Counted from the first letter of the stretch, positions 21,047 through 33,069 are shown. The stretch is 64,000 bases of DNA from Adiantum capillus-veneris (GCA_014529385.2 CM043961.1:11073478-11137477), one strand, 5' to 3'. Notes: a model not told the origin generated them from the sequence alone. Made by a program: numbers and translations.

Positions 21047-21850
21047 GACTTGAACGAGGAGAATGCGAGGAAATATGGAAATCTAGATTTGGGTAAAAAC
21101 GCAGAGTGAGTAGAGACACTTCAGAAAAAACGATGAGAAAAAAAGGGGGGGGGGGGTGTTTATATTAGCGGAATAAGTATAATGAGAAGAGGCGGCTGCA
21201 TTAATCATGACATCGCGAGGTATGACGGGAAGCGTGCGAGCATTATGATTACGCCACGTGGCACGACGAGGAAAGAAGCGCCCCAACGGGTTGCCCTAGC
21301 AACAACAGTATGTCGCAACACAACGTGAGGAGGGGGACATGAGTACTTTGGACTGGCCGTATCGTGTTATGACGCGACAACAAGCTGTCGTGGCAAAACG
21401 CGATAGCGGTGCTTTTGTGGAGCGGCGGCACCAGTTTCGCGTTGTGGCGCGACCGTTCCACGGCGGCTGACACGTGGCGTAATCATCATGGCGACTGCAG
21501 AATGCACAGGTGACGCGACAAAAAGGCATCGCGACAGTAGGCCCTCGACTCGAGTACTCTGTACTGGCCGTATCGTATTATGACGCGACAACAAGCTGTC
21601 GCGCCAAAACGCGATAGCGGTGCTTTTCTGGTGTGGCGGCACCGGTTTCGCGTTGTGGCACGATCGTTCCACGGATGCTGACACGTGGCATAATCATCAC
21701 GGTGACTGCATGATGCACGGCGGCCCCATGATGCACATCAATCGATGTCATCAATGTCCTCGGGAGTCCTATAAATATGACTTGCTCCCCCATTTTCCCT
21801 TTGTTTGGATGTTAAGCTCTCTTGTCTATCTTCGCTTTTGAATTTCCGTT
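21047..21850. promoter_or_regulatory. Divergent promoter region with 211-bp tandem repeats and G-boxes
   Basis: GC-rich region between the start codons of the H3-like/Ulp1 gene (minus) and gene B (plus). Two tandem units of about 211 bp start at GAGTACT (21341 and 21552). CACGTG occurs at 21255-21260, 21471-21476 and 21682-21687, the last two at the same place of each repeat. TATAAATA at 21770-21777 lies about 75 bp before the gene B ATG. A TATA-like TAATATAAAC on the minus strand near 21160 could serve the histone-like gene. CpG-rich GCGACA words recur throughout. Confidence 0.7.
21341..21762 (+). repeat. Two 211-bp tandem repeats
   Basis: Units 21341-21551 and 21552-21762 share long identical stretches such as ACTGGCCGTATCGT and CGCGATAGCGGTGCTTTT, with about 10-15 per cent difference. 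Confidence 0.85.
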
Positions 21851-23425
21851 ATGGACCCCTTCAATGTTGAAGCAGAGGAGGAAGTGCCTTGCTCTGAGGA
21901 TGCCCCCCAAGACAAACTATCTCATTTTCTATACCGCATTGGGCTTCAGCAGCGCGAGACAGAGATCAGGCCGATGTTCAATCCAGATTTTTCTTTGCAT
22001 GAGTGGATTGTCTCCGCGCAACATTACCTAGTATCAGGTTTTGCGCAGACCTACCAGCACCAAACGTCCGGTGGCACTGTCGAGATACAAGGAGTTTGTT
22101 TTGTTCACATGAAGGATATCAATTCGGACTCCTCCAAGAAACACATATTTTCTAGGAGTTGCCTTAAGCTGCCAGTGCACTTGCGGATAACAGACTACAA
22201 GTGTACACTTCATAAGTGTCGAGTGGCTGAATATTATGCAGGTTTTATTTTATATTTGCATTTAATTTTGGATGAGCATGTTGATGCTGCAGAGGCCTCG
22301 CCAGAGGATCAGACTAGGGAGGGTCAAGAGCCCAAGTCTCGGGGAAGCCTTGCCTTGCAGGTTTCAGAGGGAGTCCAGCTTCAGGAGGGTGCTTTGCCTA
22401 CTAGTGTTCTACCTACCATACCTATTGGTGATTTGCAGTATGTCATGCTTAACAAAATTATGGAGCTTTTTGACCTTCGAGAGGACTACTGCCTTGCCAT
22501 TGTGGCACAGAATCTCGAAGAGGATGATGCTGTCATTGACCCTGAGCACGACAAGTATTCTGTTATAGATGCCCCTGTAAATGACGATGAGTTCGTTGAC
22601 CCCGCAAGTGCACTTGTGATGATTTACAAAGATGTTTCTAGGTATAAGCGCACGCTTCCAACAGAAAAGGAGTTCATGGAAGTGCAAAAAAAGCTAGGGA
22701 TTGAAGAAATGGGTAAGGCAAGCACTTCTTCATCATCTTTGGCCTCAACCTCCAATGCGCCCACTGGAGGTCAGGGTGGCATCAACCTATGGAATGAGGA
22801 CTTACTTGAGGACGATGAAACTAGAAGGTAATCTTTTTTATTTACCTTACCTTTTTGGTTTCTACTTATCTCATTTCATAACTTTAATTTGTTGCAGTTG
22901 GTGGTCTATGATGATACCTTCATTCCTCGCCCTCGTGGACGAGGCATGGGAGATTTAGGGAAGAATTCCTCTCTCGGCCAATACTTAAAGAATCTTAAGT
23001 ATCCGAGTTTTTTGGTCTTCCATTCGTCCTTCTCCAATGACAACGTGGAGCTACCCTTGATGACGTTGAAGACACTTTCAAGATATTTGGGAGGGGTCGT
23101 CATTAGGTGGAACGCAGATAAAATAATGCTTTTAGAAAAAAAGGCCGCATTGTATATATTTGGCCAAGGGCCAGGAATGTATGGTTTGCGTAGTCTCTAT
23201 TTTTTGACCCAAGCAGCATATGGTTTGGCATGCGGAATCACTGACCCTGTGCAATTACTAGAGTATGACAAGCATGCTATGTTTCGCAATAAACAACCAA
23301 TTGCGCATCTGCCTACTGAAGAAATGTCTCTTGTGGCTGTGGAGGTGGAGACAAATGTACTATCGACAAACGAGCCTGCAGGACTAGGTTGCCAAAAGAC
23401 CAAGGCAAGAAGAAGACGATAACAC
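21851..23425 (+). CDS. Transposon gene B, unrecognised protein
   Basis: Plus-strand gene starting at MDPFNVEAEEEVPCSED, 75 bp after a TATA box. The frame is open for 326 residues to 22831, where a donor (AAG|GTAATC) occurs. After an intron ending TTTGTTGCAG (about 22896), a second coding stretch runs LVVYDDTFIPRPRGRGMG to KTKARRRR at 23419, with an aromatic/hydrophobic core (IFGQGPGMYGLRSLYFLTQ). The simple splice would shift the frame, so an exon boundary or a one-base indel is unresolved. A short intron near 22240-22290 is possible. No family recognised; the Ser-rich linker and basic C-terminus suggest a nuclear or DNA-associated protein, by inference. Confidence 0.6.
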
Positions 23426-23637
23426 ACAGTAGGCAAAAAGGCCAGAATATTTTGTAACTTTTCCTGACGAAGATGAAGAATAGAGAAGCTCCAATGTATA
23501 TTGTCGATGCCAAAAAATAGTATATTTTCTATCAAAACAATGAGTACATTATGTTTCTCACTTTTGTGACTGGTTGTCTTCTCTTGGCACAAAAAATTAT
23601 ATTGGTTACATGCGCTATCTTTAGGAAGTCTCAAACA

Positions 23638-26480
23638 ACTTGGGTCGGGGTTGTCCAAGTTTTTCCAATGCGTTCTTTTTGAAGTCGCCACTCTGCATGT
23701 CGCGATGCCGCAGAAGATGCCTCCCATATTTTCTTCTTCCGTCGTTTGCTTGCTAATCTCATTGCTTGGCCAATCTGACAGTCTTTGACACATTCCTTTT
23801 GGTGTGTTCTATGCATAAGTTTTCGATGAGTCCATTGATGTAGTTCCTTCAAACTATTGGCTTTGTTTGCACCACCTCCGTGACGAGTGTGGCTGAAATA
23901 GCCAGTACGGGCTTGGTAGTGAGTTTTCTCCATACCGTGTGTAGACCATATAGCCAAGCTACCATACTGCCTAGCAAACCAAGGTATGTGGTTGCATATG
24001 ATATGCTGCAAAAAAGACCAGCCTATTGTTTATATGTAAATATATAATCACAATTTTATCAAATAAAGTAATATACCATGTAATGAGTTATGTGTTGATT
24101 TGTCCATGCAACTATGAAAGACCTGTGGAAGGTCTCCAGAGCGTCTTGAAACAATGAATAGTCAGTATCTCTCCAAGTATTGAGCTCACAAAACTTGAAT
24201 ATAGAATCCAAACTTTTCCACACATTCGCTTTGCGAGTCCTTGCTGCACCATTGTCTGCGTGGTCAACCACTGCATTGTGCAGGTTTCTCCACCGGTTGT
24301 ATCTCAATGTCAACCTTTCCTGAGCACTTTGGCTTTTGTGTTGTCTGCCACTTGTTGGCATCGACAAGAAGAGACGGGCTTTCACACCGTCAATAGACAA
24401 CTTCTTTGGCACATCTCGACCATTCTTAGACCTCTTCTCGTCTTGCTCTATTTTCACATGTCCTCCAAGCAAGCCCATATCTGAGAAAACTATTTCCAAT
24501 GATAATATAACCCTTTGTTTTGTTGATGCTGGCCGAGTGGTCCAAGCAAAACAAATGTACAGAAACATAAGTTTCTCAATGATTCTGCAGAGTGCATGCA
24601 TCGTGCAAATATGTACTCTGGATAGTGGAATATCCAACACTGGGTGGAAGTTAAGGTCCTCCAAGTGCCTGTCCGGTGCTCTCCTCCAGTTTCTTTTGTC
24701 AAGACCAATGACTCCTCCCATGCAATACAAACAAGGGCTTTTACTTGTTGCTCCTTTTGAGATGTTGTACATATACTTTAGGGTTTTGAGATCTCCAGCC
24801 ATATGCCACTCTACGAGTGTCTTTCCATTTCTCTGTTCAATTATAACTTCAGGAATACTTGTTTGATGGAAAACCCAGTTAAGAATATCAAAATTCTCTG
24901 CAGGCACCTGAAATGGGAAAACCAAACCAATCAAATGAAACATGTCTAACCATTTTTTTAAGCAAAAACTTGTTGATATCAAACCTTGAATGTGGCTAAT
25001 AAGGAAATATTGTTTTCGGGTTGCACGCTAAATTTTCTAGGGTCGTCTGAAGCAATGCTTTCATCTAATGCTCTATTCATAAGTGTTATTGGGACACGCT
25101 CAACGTTTGTCTCTTTCACTAGCTCACACTCATCCAGTTTAAGCACAAACTTCAAAACTCCATTGCATTCCTCTTGAGAAACCTCGAACAATTGAACAAT
25201 ATATGTCTGCAAAGCTACTAAATCATAAAATATATTATTGTATTTTTCATAAACCACTTCCTCTGTTGATGGCGATCTGTACATTGCTTCAATGTGAAAA
25301 GGAGTGCCCAATGTCCGAAGCACTTCTTGGTTGACCTCCAGTCTTGTCTTTCGAATGGAGAAAGGATTTGGCAGCAACGTGTGCTTGAGATTGAAATTCT
25401 TACTTTGTTGCTGCATAGTTCTGGAAACAGAAAATTAAGTAAATGGACTATTCCAAGTTTTCAAATGCTACAGATATCCAATATACCTGAAAATTGCAGA
25501 CATTTGATTTGACAGTTGAAGACAATTGATTCAAACACTAGACATACCTAAAAATTGCAGAATAACCTTTGTTGGATATTCCGGCTTCATCCAGAATTGA
25601 CTGAACATCACGTGTTTGGAGTTGACTCTGTTTCAAAAGAGTGTCAAGTTGCTTAGCAACAATCTTGTAGTAGCGCTTATCGTCCAAAAGTCCGGTGACG
25701 TCTTTGCGTTTTAGTATGAGACCATAAGGAATTGAAGAAGTTGGTGCGTTGCTGTGAATATTTGACTGAGGATGTAGCAATGATCTAAGCATAAATATGA
25801 AAAGTAAGATATAAAACTACAAATGTAAAGATGAATTAAACCTGCTTGAATGATAATCTTACTTGATTGCTTTAACCCTCTTCTTCAAACCCTCAGAACC
25901 AACCTTCAACTGTTCAATGTCTCGTAAGCGTCGTTCTCATAACCGAGGACCCAAGACAGTATTTTTTTCTCTGAGATCCTGCATGAGCTGCGTGATGCTT
26001 TCGTCCTTGCCTTTCAGTTGCGCACTCTATCACAGTTTGCTTCAAGAAAAAGTTTTCTTTGTGTGCAAGGTCTCTCTCAAGCTTAAGAATATCACTTCTG
26101 GCCGCCAAATGCTTGGTGTAGCCATATAAACCAGAATAACCGTCTCCTACATAGTTCAACAATGACGTTATGTTTCTGAACGGTGGAGTTGAGTTGGTGA
26201 TAGGATGCTCAGGATAGATTCTGCCATCCACCCAAAGATCGAAGCTTTTTTTACCTTGAAATCTGAAGTTCTCTTTTGAAGCTTCGAAAATGATGCCTCG
26301 CTTATTCTTCTTGTGGAGGGGCTCGTATTCTCTGGACAGTTTCATATGCATATGATACACATCATTTTGACTCCTCGTCTGAGTTCTGTATGAAGATGAT
26401 AATGACATTGAGACGACCTGGTGAATGAGAAAGCTCAAAACAGAGGAGAGCGCAAGAGTGAAGCAAATGGAAGAGAGCTC
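23638..26480 (-). CDS. Transposase-like protein, multi-exon
   Basis: Minus-strand gene of about five exons, roughly 26410-25870, 25790-25545, 25416-24985, 24907-24078 and 24005-23638. Motifs in order: a charged N-terminal part (SFDLWVDGRIYPEHPI); VLKLDECELVKET; HMAGDLKTLKYMYN; a CxxC (CLYCMG); HICTMHALCRIIEKLM with a Cys/His pair; NQHITHYM; YGSLAIWSTHGMEKTHYQAR; and a basic tail (SKRRKKK). Conserved Asp, Asp and Glu in this order with a zinc site are consistent with a DDE/RNase H-fold transposase, possibly KDZ-like. I cannot name the family. The N-terminal exon shows a possible frameshift near 25950. Expected to act on the TIRs of this element. Confidence 0.6.
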
Positions 26481-26781
26481 AAGGGAAGAGACTGCGCGCA
26501 ATCGGAAAGCAAGAGAGACGCAAAACTAAGGCGAAGAATAACATTCAATGCACCTCGTTGAGCGCCAAATCTTAGTTTTGAAAAATCCAAAAGATTGAGA
26601 TAATCGGCGTTCAATTCGGAGCCGTCGTATGTTATCATTGTCTGAACACTTTTTGAGAGTTTTAATAAAAGTACGCCCCAAATGTGATATCCGAGTTTTT
26701 TTGAAAGTGAATATCAAAAATGAAATTAGGGACTTTTTATTATCTCTCTCTAAGCTGACCTGGCATTTCTTACAAGGCCCA

Positions 26782-26807
26782 TTTTTGAGTCCAAACTTTT
26801 CTTAATG
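26782..26807 (-). repeat. Right terminal inverted repeat
   Basis: Reverse complement of 17390-17415 with one mismatch. On the right the candidate target octamer lies 20 bp beyond the repeat, on the left it overlaps its outer bases. Confidence 0.8.
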
Positions 26808-26857
26808 CTTGACTATGCTAAAGGTTGAACCTACACAAAAAGATACACAAGCCGTCC

Positions 26858-26876
26858 TCAGTGGGGGAACCAAAAT
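26858..26876 (-). other. Tat-like primer binding site
   Basis: The minus strand reads TTTTGGTTCCCCCACTGAGG directly after the LTR. TGG followed by a stretch complementary to a tRNA 3' end is expected; the tRNA is not identified. Confidence 0.65.
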
Positions 26877-27982
26877 TGAGGCGGTCCGGGGCGGGCAACA
26901 AGAGAGGCGACCTCTAAACACCCCTCAAGGCTCCCGTGCTGCTCAATTGGGGCCGGCGTAACCACAAGCACAACACAACAACAAACCCACATCCAAACCC
27001 AAACAAGATAGGGGCAACACCTAGTTATAGTATGCGAACTAGGACGCAAGTGAGATTTTGTCACAACCAAGAAGATACACCACAAAAACACACCCAAGCA
27101 ACCTCACACCAAGACACACACAAAATGGACTAGAGAGAGATAGAGCAAAGGGAAGAGAGAGAGGAATGGATCTTGCGTAATACCTTATTTGTGACTTGCA
27201 AATGGAAATGGTTCGTTATGTTACTATTGTAGAGCTTGTACAAAAAACTCACTCAATGCTTAGTGAATACTAAACATTGCCAACACACACACTGTCTTAG
27301 GGTGTGGGAGATCTCTCACCACAATACCCTCTTACAATGAATACTAAACATTGCCAACACACACACATTGTCTTAGGGTGTGGGAGATCTCTCACCACAA
27401 TACCCTCTTACAATGAACACAAAATTGGCAATGAAAACACACTAAAACACTTTCTAAAGCAAGATCAAATGATAGAACTCAAAATACACAAGTCACCTTG
27501 AATTCACTAAACCGTATCATACAAGTGGAAGGACGAAGATTCGAACATTGAATCACGTCTTTGATGCACCAAACCTCAATTTATTGATGATAGAGAAACA
27601 TATACAATAGTGGTTTTGAGATTTGAACTCACGTTCTCTCACTTGTAATGTGTAGCTTGAAAGCTTCTCTCACACCAAGAGTGAAGCTCACAAAGTGGTT
27701 GCTACACCTAAGTCTCTCCTCACGCATAGAGTGCTGGGATGCTATGTGAGATATTGGAGGTTGTTTTACAAGAAGGAGAGGGGCCTACTTATAGGTTGGA
27801 AACCCCTCATTAAGATTATTGGAAATCCTAATTTACAAGCTAAGAAATCAGGATTATGATTTTTTCTGAATATCAAAACATTGCGGACCTTCTTTGTCTG
27901 CTTGAATATCAAAATATCATGGATGTGGGATCAAAAGAGAGAATTAATAATGGTAGATAAGGTGAAAGTGGAGTTTTAAGGA

Positions 27983-28045
<63 letters not shown>

Positions 28046-29662
28046 ACTATACACATGTCTTAAGGTGAGGTGTCTTTTATGGTTAGGTCAATGGCAATTT
28101 TGTGTTAGTATGTTAGTGGTTAGTGTTAGTAATCACAAGAAAGTTAATGATATATTTACAATGGGTAGAATGGGGTGGATGGTTGAAGTAAGATGGTTGA
28201 ATGAAGTGAGCAAATCCTTGTGATGGTGAAGCTTGAAGAAGTTTTGGACTTACTTGTGTAGGTTCTCAAAATGACTATCCATCTTCTTCTTTGTCTTCTC
28301 TTCTTTACGCCACTGCCACCAAGGTTGATTATCACGATGAAAATGGTAATTTGGTTGATGATATCTCTTGATTTTCAGAGGTTAAGCATGGTTTACATTC
28401 TGAATTTCATGTATATAGAGAAGGGGTAAGATGGAATTGTACTTTAGACATAATAGAGAGAGGCATAGAGATGGTATATGTACATGGAGAGCTCATATGA
28501 GAGCTATGGGAGTAAGAGGGGATGTTAATGGTGAAGAAGATGAGAGAAACCATGGAAGGTGCGGGTTTAAGTGAGAGATGGAGAGGAATGAGTGTGTGTG
28601 TGTGTGTGTGTGTAGAAGTGTGGAAAGAGGTGAGAGAAGACTATGGGATACTTGTGAGAAAAGTGGGCAGACCGGGGTCCACTCAAAAAATCCTAGCTTA
28701 CCCGTGGTTGCTCCAAAAATCACCAAAATGTTTGAGGTGATTATTCAGCTCTTGGTCCACATTTTCTCTTTTGACCACCGCTCTAAATTCGGAGTGGAGA
28801 TGGGTGCCAAAAATCTCACCAAAAAGCCTGTTTTTTATGCCTGCAAAAGTCTTTTAGTGGCCCCCTCCTTTGTTGAATTTGTACAATGCATCCAAGAGTA
28901 AGCCCCTCCTTTGTCATATCAAGATACAAAGAACCCAAGTTTCCCTTTACACATACATGGAGGAGGATTATTGGTGAATAAAGCAATATATACATGGTGG
29001 GACTAGTGTATGGACTATTCATGGATTTTAGCTAAATGAGCACATGGTGTTAGAATAATGAGTAAAAATAATTTAAAAAATATGGAGGAATTATGGATAT
29101 GGAAAGATATTGGAATCATATGATATGGTCCCTCTTTGTATTATTTTGGGTGAAAGAGGAAAGGGTATGCAAGTAAATAATATAATAAACGTGACTAAGG
29201 GAGTAGAAATCATTTTTTTGTTTTCACGAGGGTGAGGGTGAAAATGTGGGGGTGATTTATATAAAAGAAAAATATGAGGTTAGAGTATGCACACATTGGC
29301 AAAAAATATAATTATGGTACAAGAGGATGAAAGAAGGCATACACAGGTTTAATAAAACACACACCTAAGTATGAATATTTAAATAAAATACCAAAATAAT
29401 TATAAAAATCCCTATATGTAGGCCATATATACAATGCAATATTTACACACAAATAGGCCATAATATATTTTATTTATTTTTTTGACTCAACTAGCCCAAA
29501 TGACTAGCTAGCTGAGGATTTTAAGGAGATATGGGAAAAATACCATAACTCACACACGCCTATGTACAGTGAAAAGGTAGGGATAGCCATAGTGTTTGGG
29601 TGATTTTGGTAGGGTGAGGTAGCTCACTATGGCAATGTTGAATAGCCAAAAAATGGCCATCA
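26877..29662 (-). repeat. Tat-like 5' LTR (2786 bp)
   Basis: Partner of 10004-12712 with scattered substitutions over the parts compared. It is longer by a 74-bp direct duplication (27265-27338 repeated at 27339-27412) and some microsatellite change. A GT run lies at 28593-28612. Confidence 0.92.
27985..28043 (+). repeat. (GA)n microsatellite
   Basis: About 58 bp of GA inside the 5' Tat-like LTR. Confidence 0.95.
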
Positions 29663-29666
29663 CTAC
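29663..29666. repeat. Target-site duplication CTAC, right
   Basis: Matches 10000-10003. Confidence 0.85.
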
Positions 29667-32023
29667 CATGCCTACCCCAATGATGGGCATGTCGAGAAAC
29701 ACGCCATGGACCTCATTTGTTAGTAAAGCACCACTACATGGTAGCTCAATGCCTGCAATAGTACCTACAAGTGTGTACCAATCTTATACCCATGGGTCCT
29801 CGTACTCATGTAGTCCCTACCCCTCCCATTGTTTCAACAACCTATGCTCCACAACCACAACACCCAAGTTCTTATTTCCATGGGACTATACCGGCTAGCA
29901 TTAGCATGTCACATACGACATCTGCTATGCCTAGGGACACACATATGAACTTTGGACCACCACATGGCACAATATCATACCCAATGTGGAATCCAAGGGA
30001 TTCCTATGTGCCAAGCCCAATTCCAATACCCACTCCACATGTAGTCTCTGGAGCACCTTCACCCACGGTGCCTGCTCACTTAGGTGACTTGGCAATGTTT
30101 TCTCAAGCTATTAGTCGATCTATTGCTGAGAATATGCGTAACACACCTGATAGAGAGCTTAGAAGTAAGGCAATACAAATAGCCAAGACCACACAAAAAA
30201 TTAGTGGAGACGGGGATGTGAGAAAGCATATCGAAGTGTTTGAACAAATATACGATTCTCTAGGAGAACACAATGACCTGCATAAGAGTAATGCTTTAAG
30301 CCTAACCTTAAGTGGAAAGGCTGGGGATTGGTATAGAACCCTAAGGGTGAAAGAAAAAACGATTTACCCTACTCTTAGGAGACTGTTCTTGAAAGAATAC
30401 ATACAAGAGGGAGTGCTCTCAGCTCCAGAAAGCCCAACGAGAGGAAGGAGAGTCGGTGAGAGACTTTATTAGTCGCTTGAAGAATTTGAATTCTTGTTGT
30501 AATCCAAATGAGCGCTTCAATAATAATCAATTTCTTGATAGATTCATTAGGGGTTACGACATGAGGATATCTACAATGGCTTAGTCATTAGAGGTATCAC
30601 CACTTGGGAAGGAGTCACCACCAATGCGATCCAATTGGAGGATAATTTAATGATTCAAGGAGAAAGAGTGTCTGTTGAGCCTAAATCTATTAGCTCAGAA
30701 GCATCACAACATCAGCCAATGACCCTAAAACCTATTACTAAGGAGCCAAAGATATCTGAGATGACTTTAGCAGATCTCACCAAGTCCATTCAAGAGAGTC
30801 TTAGAGGCAATCGTGCTCCGCAAAACAATCATATGTATCCAAGAAGGGAGCAACAATGGTGCTCAGTATGCTATGGACCGCATAGTACCAGTGAATGCCC
30901 TACTTTTAGAGTAAAATTCAATGGGAACTGCAGTGCATGTGGGAGGTATGGTCATCAAGCTAAGGATTGCATAGTATTTAAGCGCGCGATGGCCAATAGA
31001 CCAACCTTAGCATGGACAGACACACCTTGAGTGCCTACATTGATGCCGGCCCCACCTCTTGAACAAACAACACAACACATGGTCCCTAGGGCCCAAAATG
31101 TTGTTCAAACAACACCTTTACCACCTCCAGTGCTAGGACCGCAACCACCACGTGCGAGAATCACTTCTGTGAATCAAGTGGGTTGTGAGTCATCTATTGC
31201 TTGTTTGGAAGGCTGTGAGGAAGATATGGAACCTAATATTACCTATGGGATGGATGTGCTTGAAGAAAGTCCACAATACTACATGGAGGACTATTGGGGA
31301 CAAGTCAAACCTGCATATCAAGTAGCTGCTCTTGCGGCAAGAGGCCAAAATATCAATTACACTGCTAAGAGACCACCTCTTCAATGCTATGAGTGTGGAG
31401 GTCCACATCGTGTGGCCGAGTGTCCTATTAGGCTACAAAAGAACGCCACACTAATGCAAACCAATCAAGCAACAATGCCGATACTCATGTGTAATCGATG
31501 TGGCATAGATCATTTGATTGACCAATGTCCAAATAATCCAAATGCACCGAAGATCACACCATTAAACTTAATTGAGGTTATCGAGGAGCCATCACAAAGT
31601 ACACATGTGGTACCAGTAAATGTACTCACACGATTGATGCTCCAAAAACAAATTTATATTGTTGAGGAAAGAGACACAACATCAATTGCCCAATCTCAGA
31701 AAAAGAAGAAAACACAAAGAAAGAGATGGCAAAAAGAAGTGAAGTCAGACCCCATTTCAAAGACGAACATAGGGATTGGTGACGACCCCGTATATATGAA
31801 TGACTCTAAAGAGGATTCTGATTTAGCTAAAACCACGGAGATCAAAACGACCACTAAGATAGAAACCAACAAGGAAGATCTTCATGAGCCACAATGGCCA
31901 GGATCCAAGAAGAAGATAGGAACTTATCCAAATCCTATAGAGGAGATTGAGCGAGTCAAGCAATTAAGGAGTTTGGAAGAAGATACCCAAAGGGACCTAG
32001 AACCAGCGCCTAGGCAGATCTAG
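29667..32023 (+). pseudogene. Athila-like gag, second part with zinc knuckles
   Basis: Continues the gag frame from 10003. A Pro/Met-rich stretch is followed by the capsid part: KISGDGDVRKHIEVFEQI, SLTLSGKAGDWYRTL, YPTLRRLFLKEYIQEGV (about 30180-30410). A frameshift near 30420 follows, then RDFISRLKNLNSCCNPNERF. Cys/His knuckles occur at about 30858 (CSVCYGPHSTSECP), 30930 (CSACGRYGHQAKDC), 31386 (CYECGGPHRVAECP) and 31491 (CNRCGIDHLIDQCP). A TGA at 31028 separates the two halves. Four knuckles is more than the usual one or two. A Lys-rich tail follows at about 31700. Confidence 0.9.
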
Positions 32024-32035
32024 ATTACAGACACC

Positions 32036-32944
32036 GTGTTCCCTACGCAACAACAACCTCACCAAGTCCATAAACCCTTAGCCATACCTAGTGTCATCCA
32101 AGAAGAAAGTGACTTAAAGTCATGGGAAAGTGGGCGTACTCACTTCTTGATGGAAAGAATCTTTACGGAGGGACTACATGACCCTATTGAAGAAATGGAG
32201 ATCCCATCTTCCCCACGTTAAGGGACTGAAGTCCAAAAGGTTCCATTAAACATTGCCAAATTGATGGATTTCATGTCTTCAAAAGTTAGAACCACCATCA
32301 TGTCCAAACTATATATAGACCCTGAGCTAGTCTCAGCTCTTCGAGCCTTCCTCAATGCAGATCTAAAGTTTGGGCTACCACAATTTGCACAGATGGATGG
32401 AGCTGGGGAGATGCCAATAGAGGAGGAACACTTAGATCCACAACCCAACCTAGATGAGAACCTTGTTATAGAAATACCTATTAACAAGTTGGGACAATAC
32501 TTTGAGGGTGATGAATCCAATGCAACCATACCAATCACTACTAAGGGATTAATTGTGAAGGGAATCCTTGATGGTGGCACTGGGATTAGCATTGTGACTA
32601 AAAATTGCTGGGAAACTATGGAAAGAACTCACCTTGTGACCACAACTATAGTAGTGAAGATGGCCATTGGGTCTATTGTTAAACCTATTGGGATTCTAGA
32701 AGATCTCAAGATCAAGGTCTTTGGACATAAAATAAGGATTACCTTCGTTGTTATGGATTTGTCCACACACACTATGGCATCGGAGATGATCTTAGGATGT
32801 CCTTTCATGAGGAAAGCAAAAATGGTGCATGACTGGTCTAAAAACTATGTCTACTTGCAGTTCCAAGACTCTATCATTTGAGTGGATCTTGTAACGGGTC
32901 GAGCACATCCCCTAGGAAACAGGTTTATAATTGATCATAGATCT
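32036..32944 (+). pseudogene. Athila-like protease
   Basis: A linker (32036-32218) ends at a TAA. 32261-32881 encodes the retropepsin-like domain: KGILDGGTGISIVTKNCWET, ASEMILGCPFMRKAKMVHDW and VYLQFQDSII. The active-site triad reads Asp-Gly-Gly, not Asp-Ser/Thr-Gly, as in the sister copy, so this is a family trait. A TGA replaces the Gln codon seen in the sister copy at 32879. Confidence 0.88.
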
Positions 32945-33069
32945 GACACCACAGTTCACTCGGCCCCATTGCAGTATTGCTACACGTGTGAAGCGGACAC
33001 TGATGTTGGGGAAGATTCTCCTTATATGGGTGTACTACCTGGAATGACAATGTGGATTGGGCCCACCTA

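Larger units (their letters stand above)
17392..26827. mobile_element. 9.4-kb DNA transposon carrying H3-like/Ulp1 gene
   Basis: Bounded by near-identical inverted sequences of 26 bp (17390-17415 and 26782-26807, one mismatch). It contains at least four genes on both strands with recognisable introns and few disabling changes, in contrast to the decayed retroelements around it. Contents left to right: unrecognised gene A (+), the H3-like/Ulp1 gene (-), a GC-rich divergent promoter with tandem repeats, unrecognised gene B (+), and a transposase-like gene (-). The superfamily is not recognised; an 8-bp target duplication is possible. Confidence 0.75.
10004..29662 (-). mobile_element. Tat-like Ty3/gypsy element with 2.7-kb LTRs
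   Basis: A minus-strand LTR element in the Athila-like gag. It has two ~2.7-2.8-kb LTRs (minus strand TGATGGCC...CCTCA), a primer site at 26858-26876, a leader split by a DNA transposon, gag, protease, RT with RNase H, a second RNase H-like domain, and the end of integrase. The extra RNase H after the usual one is a mark of the Tat lineage (Ogre/Retand relatives). The integrase core is deleted. Flanks show a 4-bp duplication. Without the DNA transposon it would be about 10.2 kb. Confidence 0.9.
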
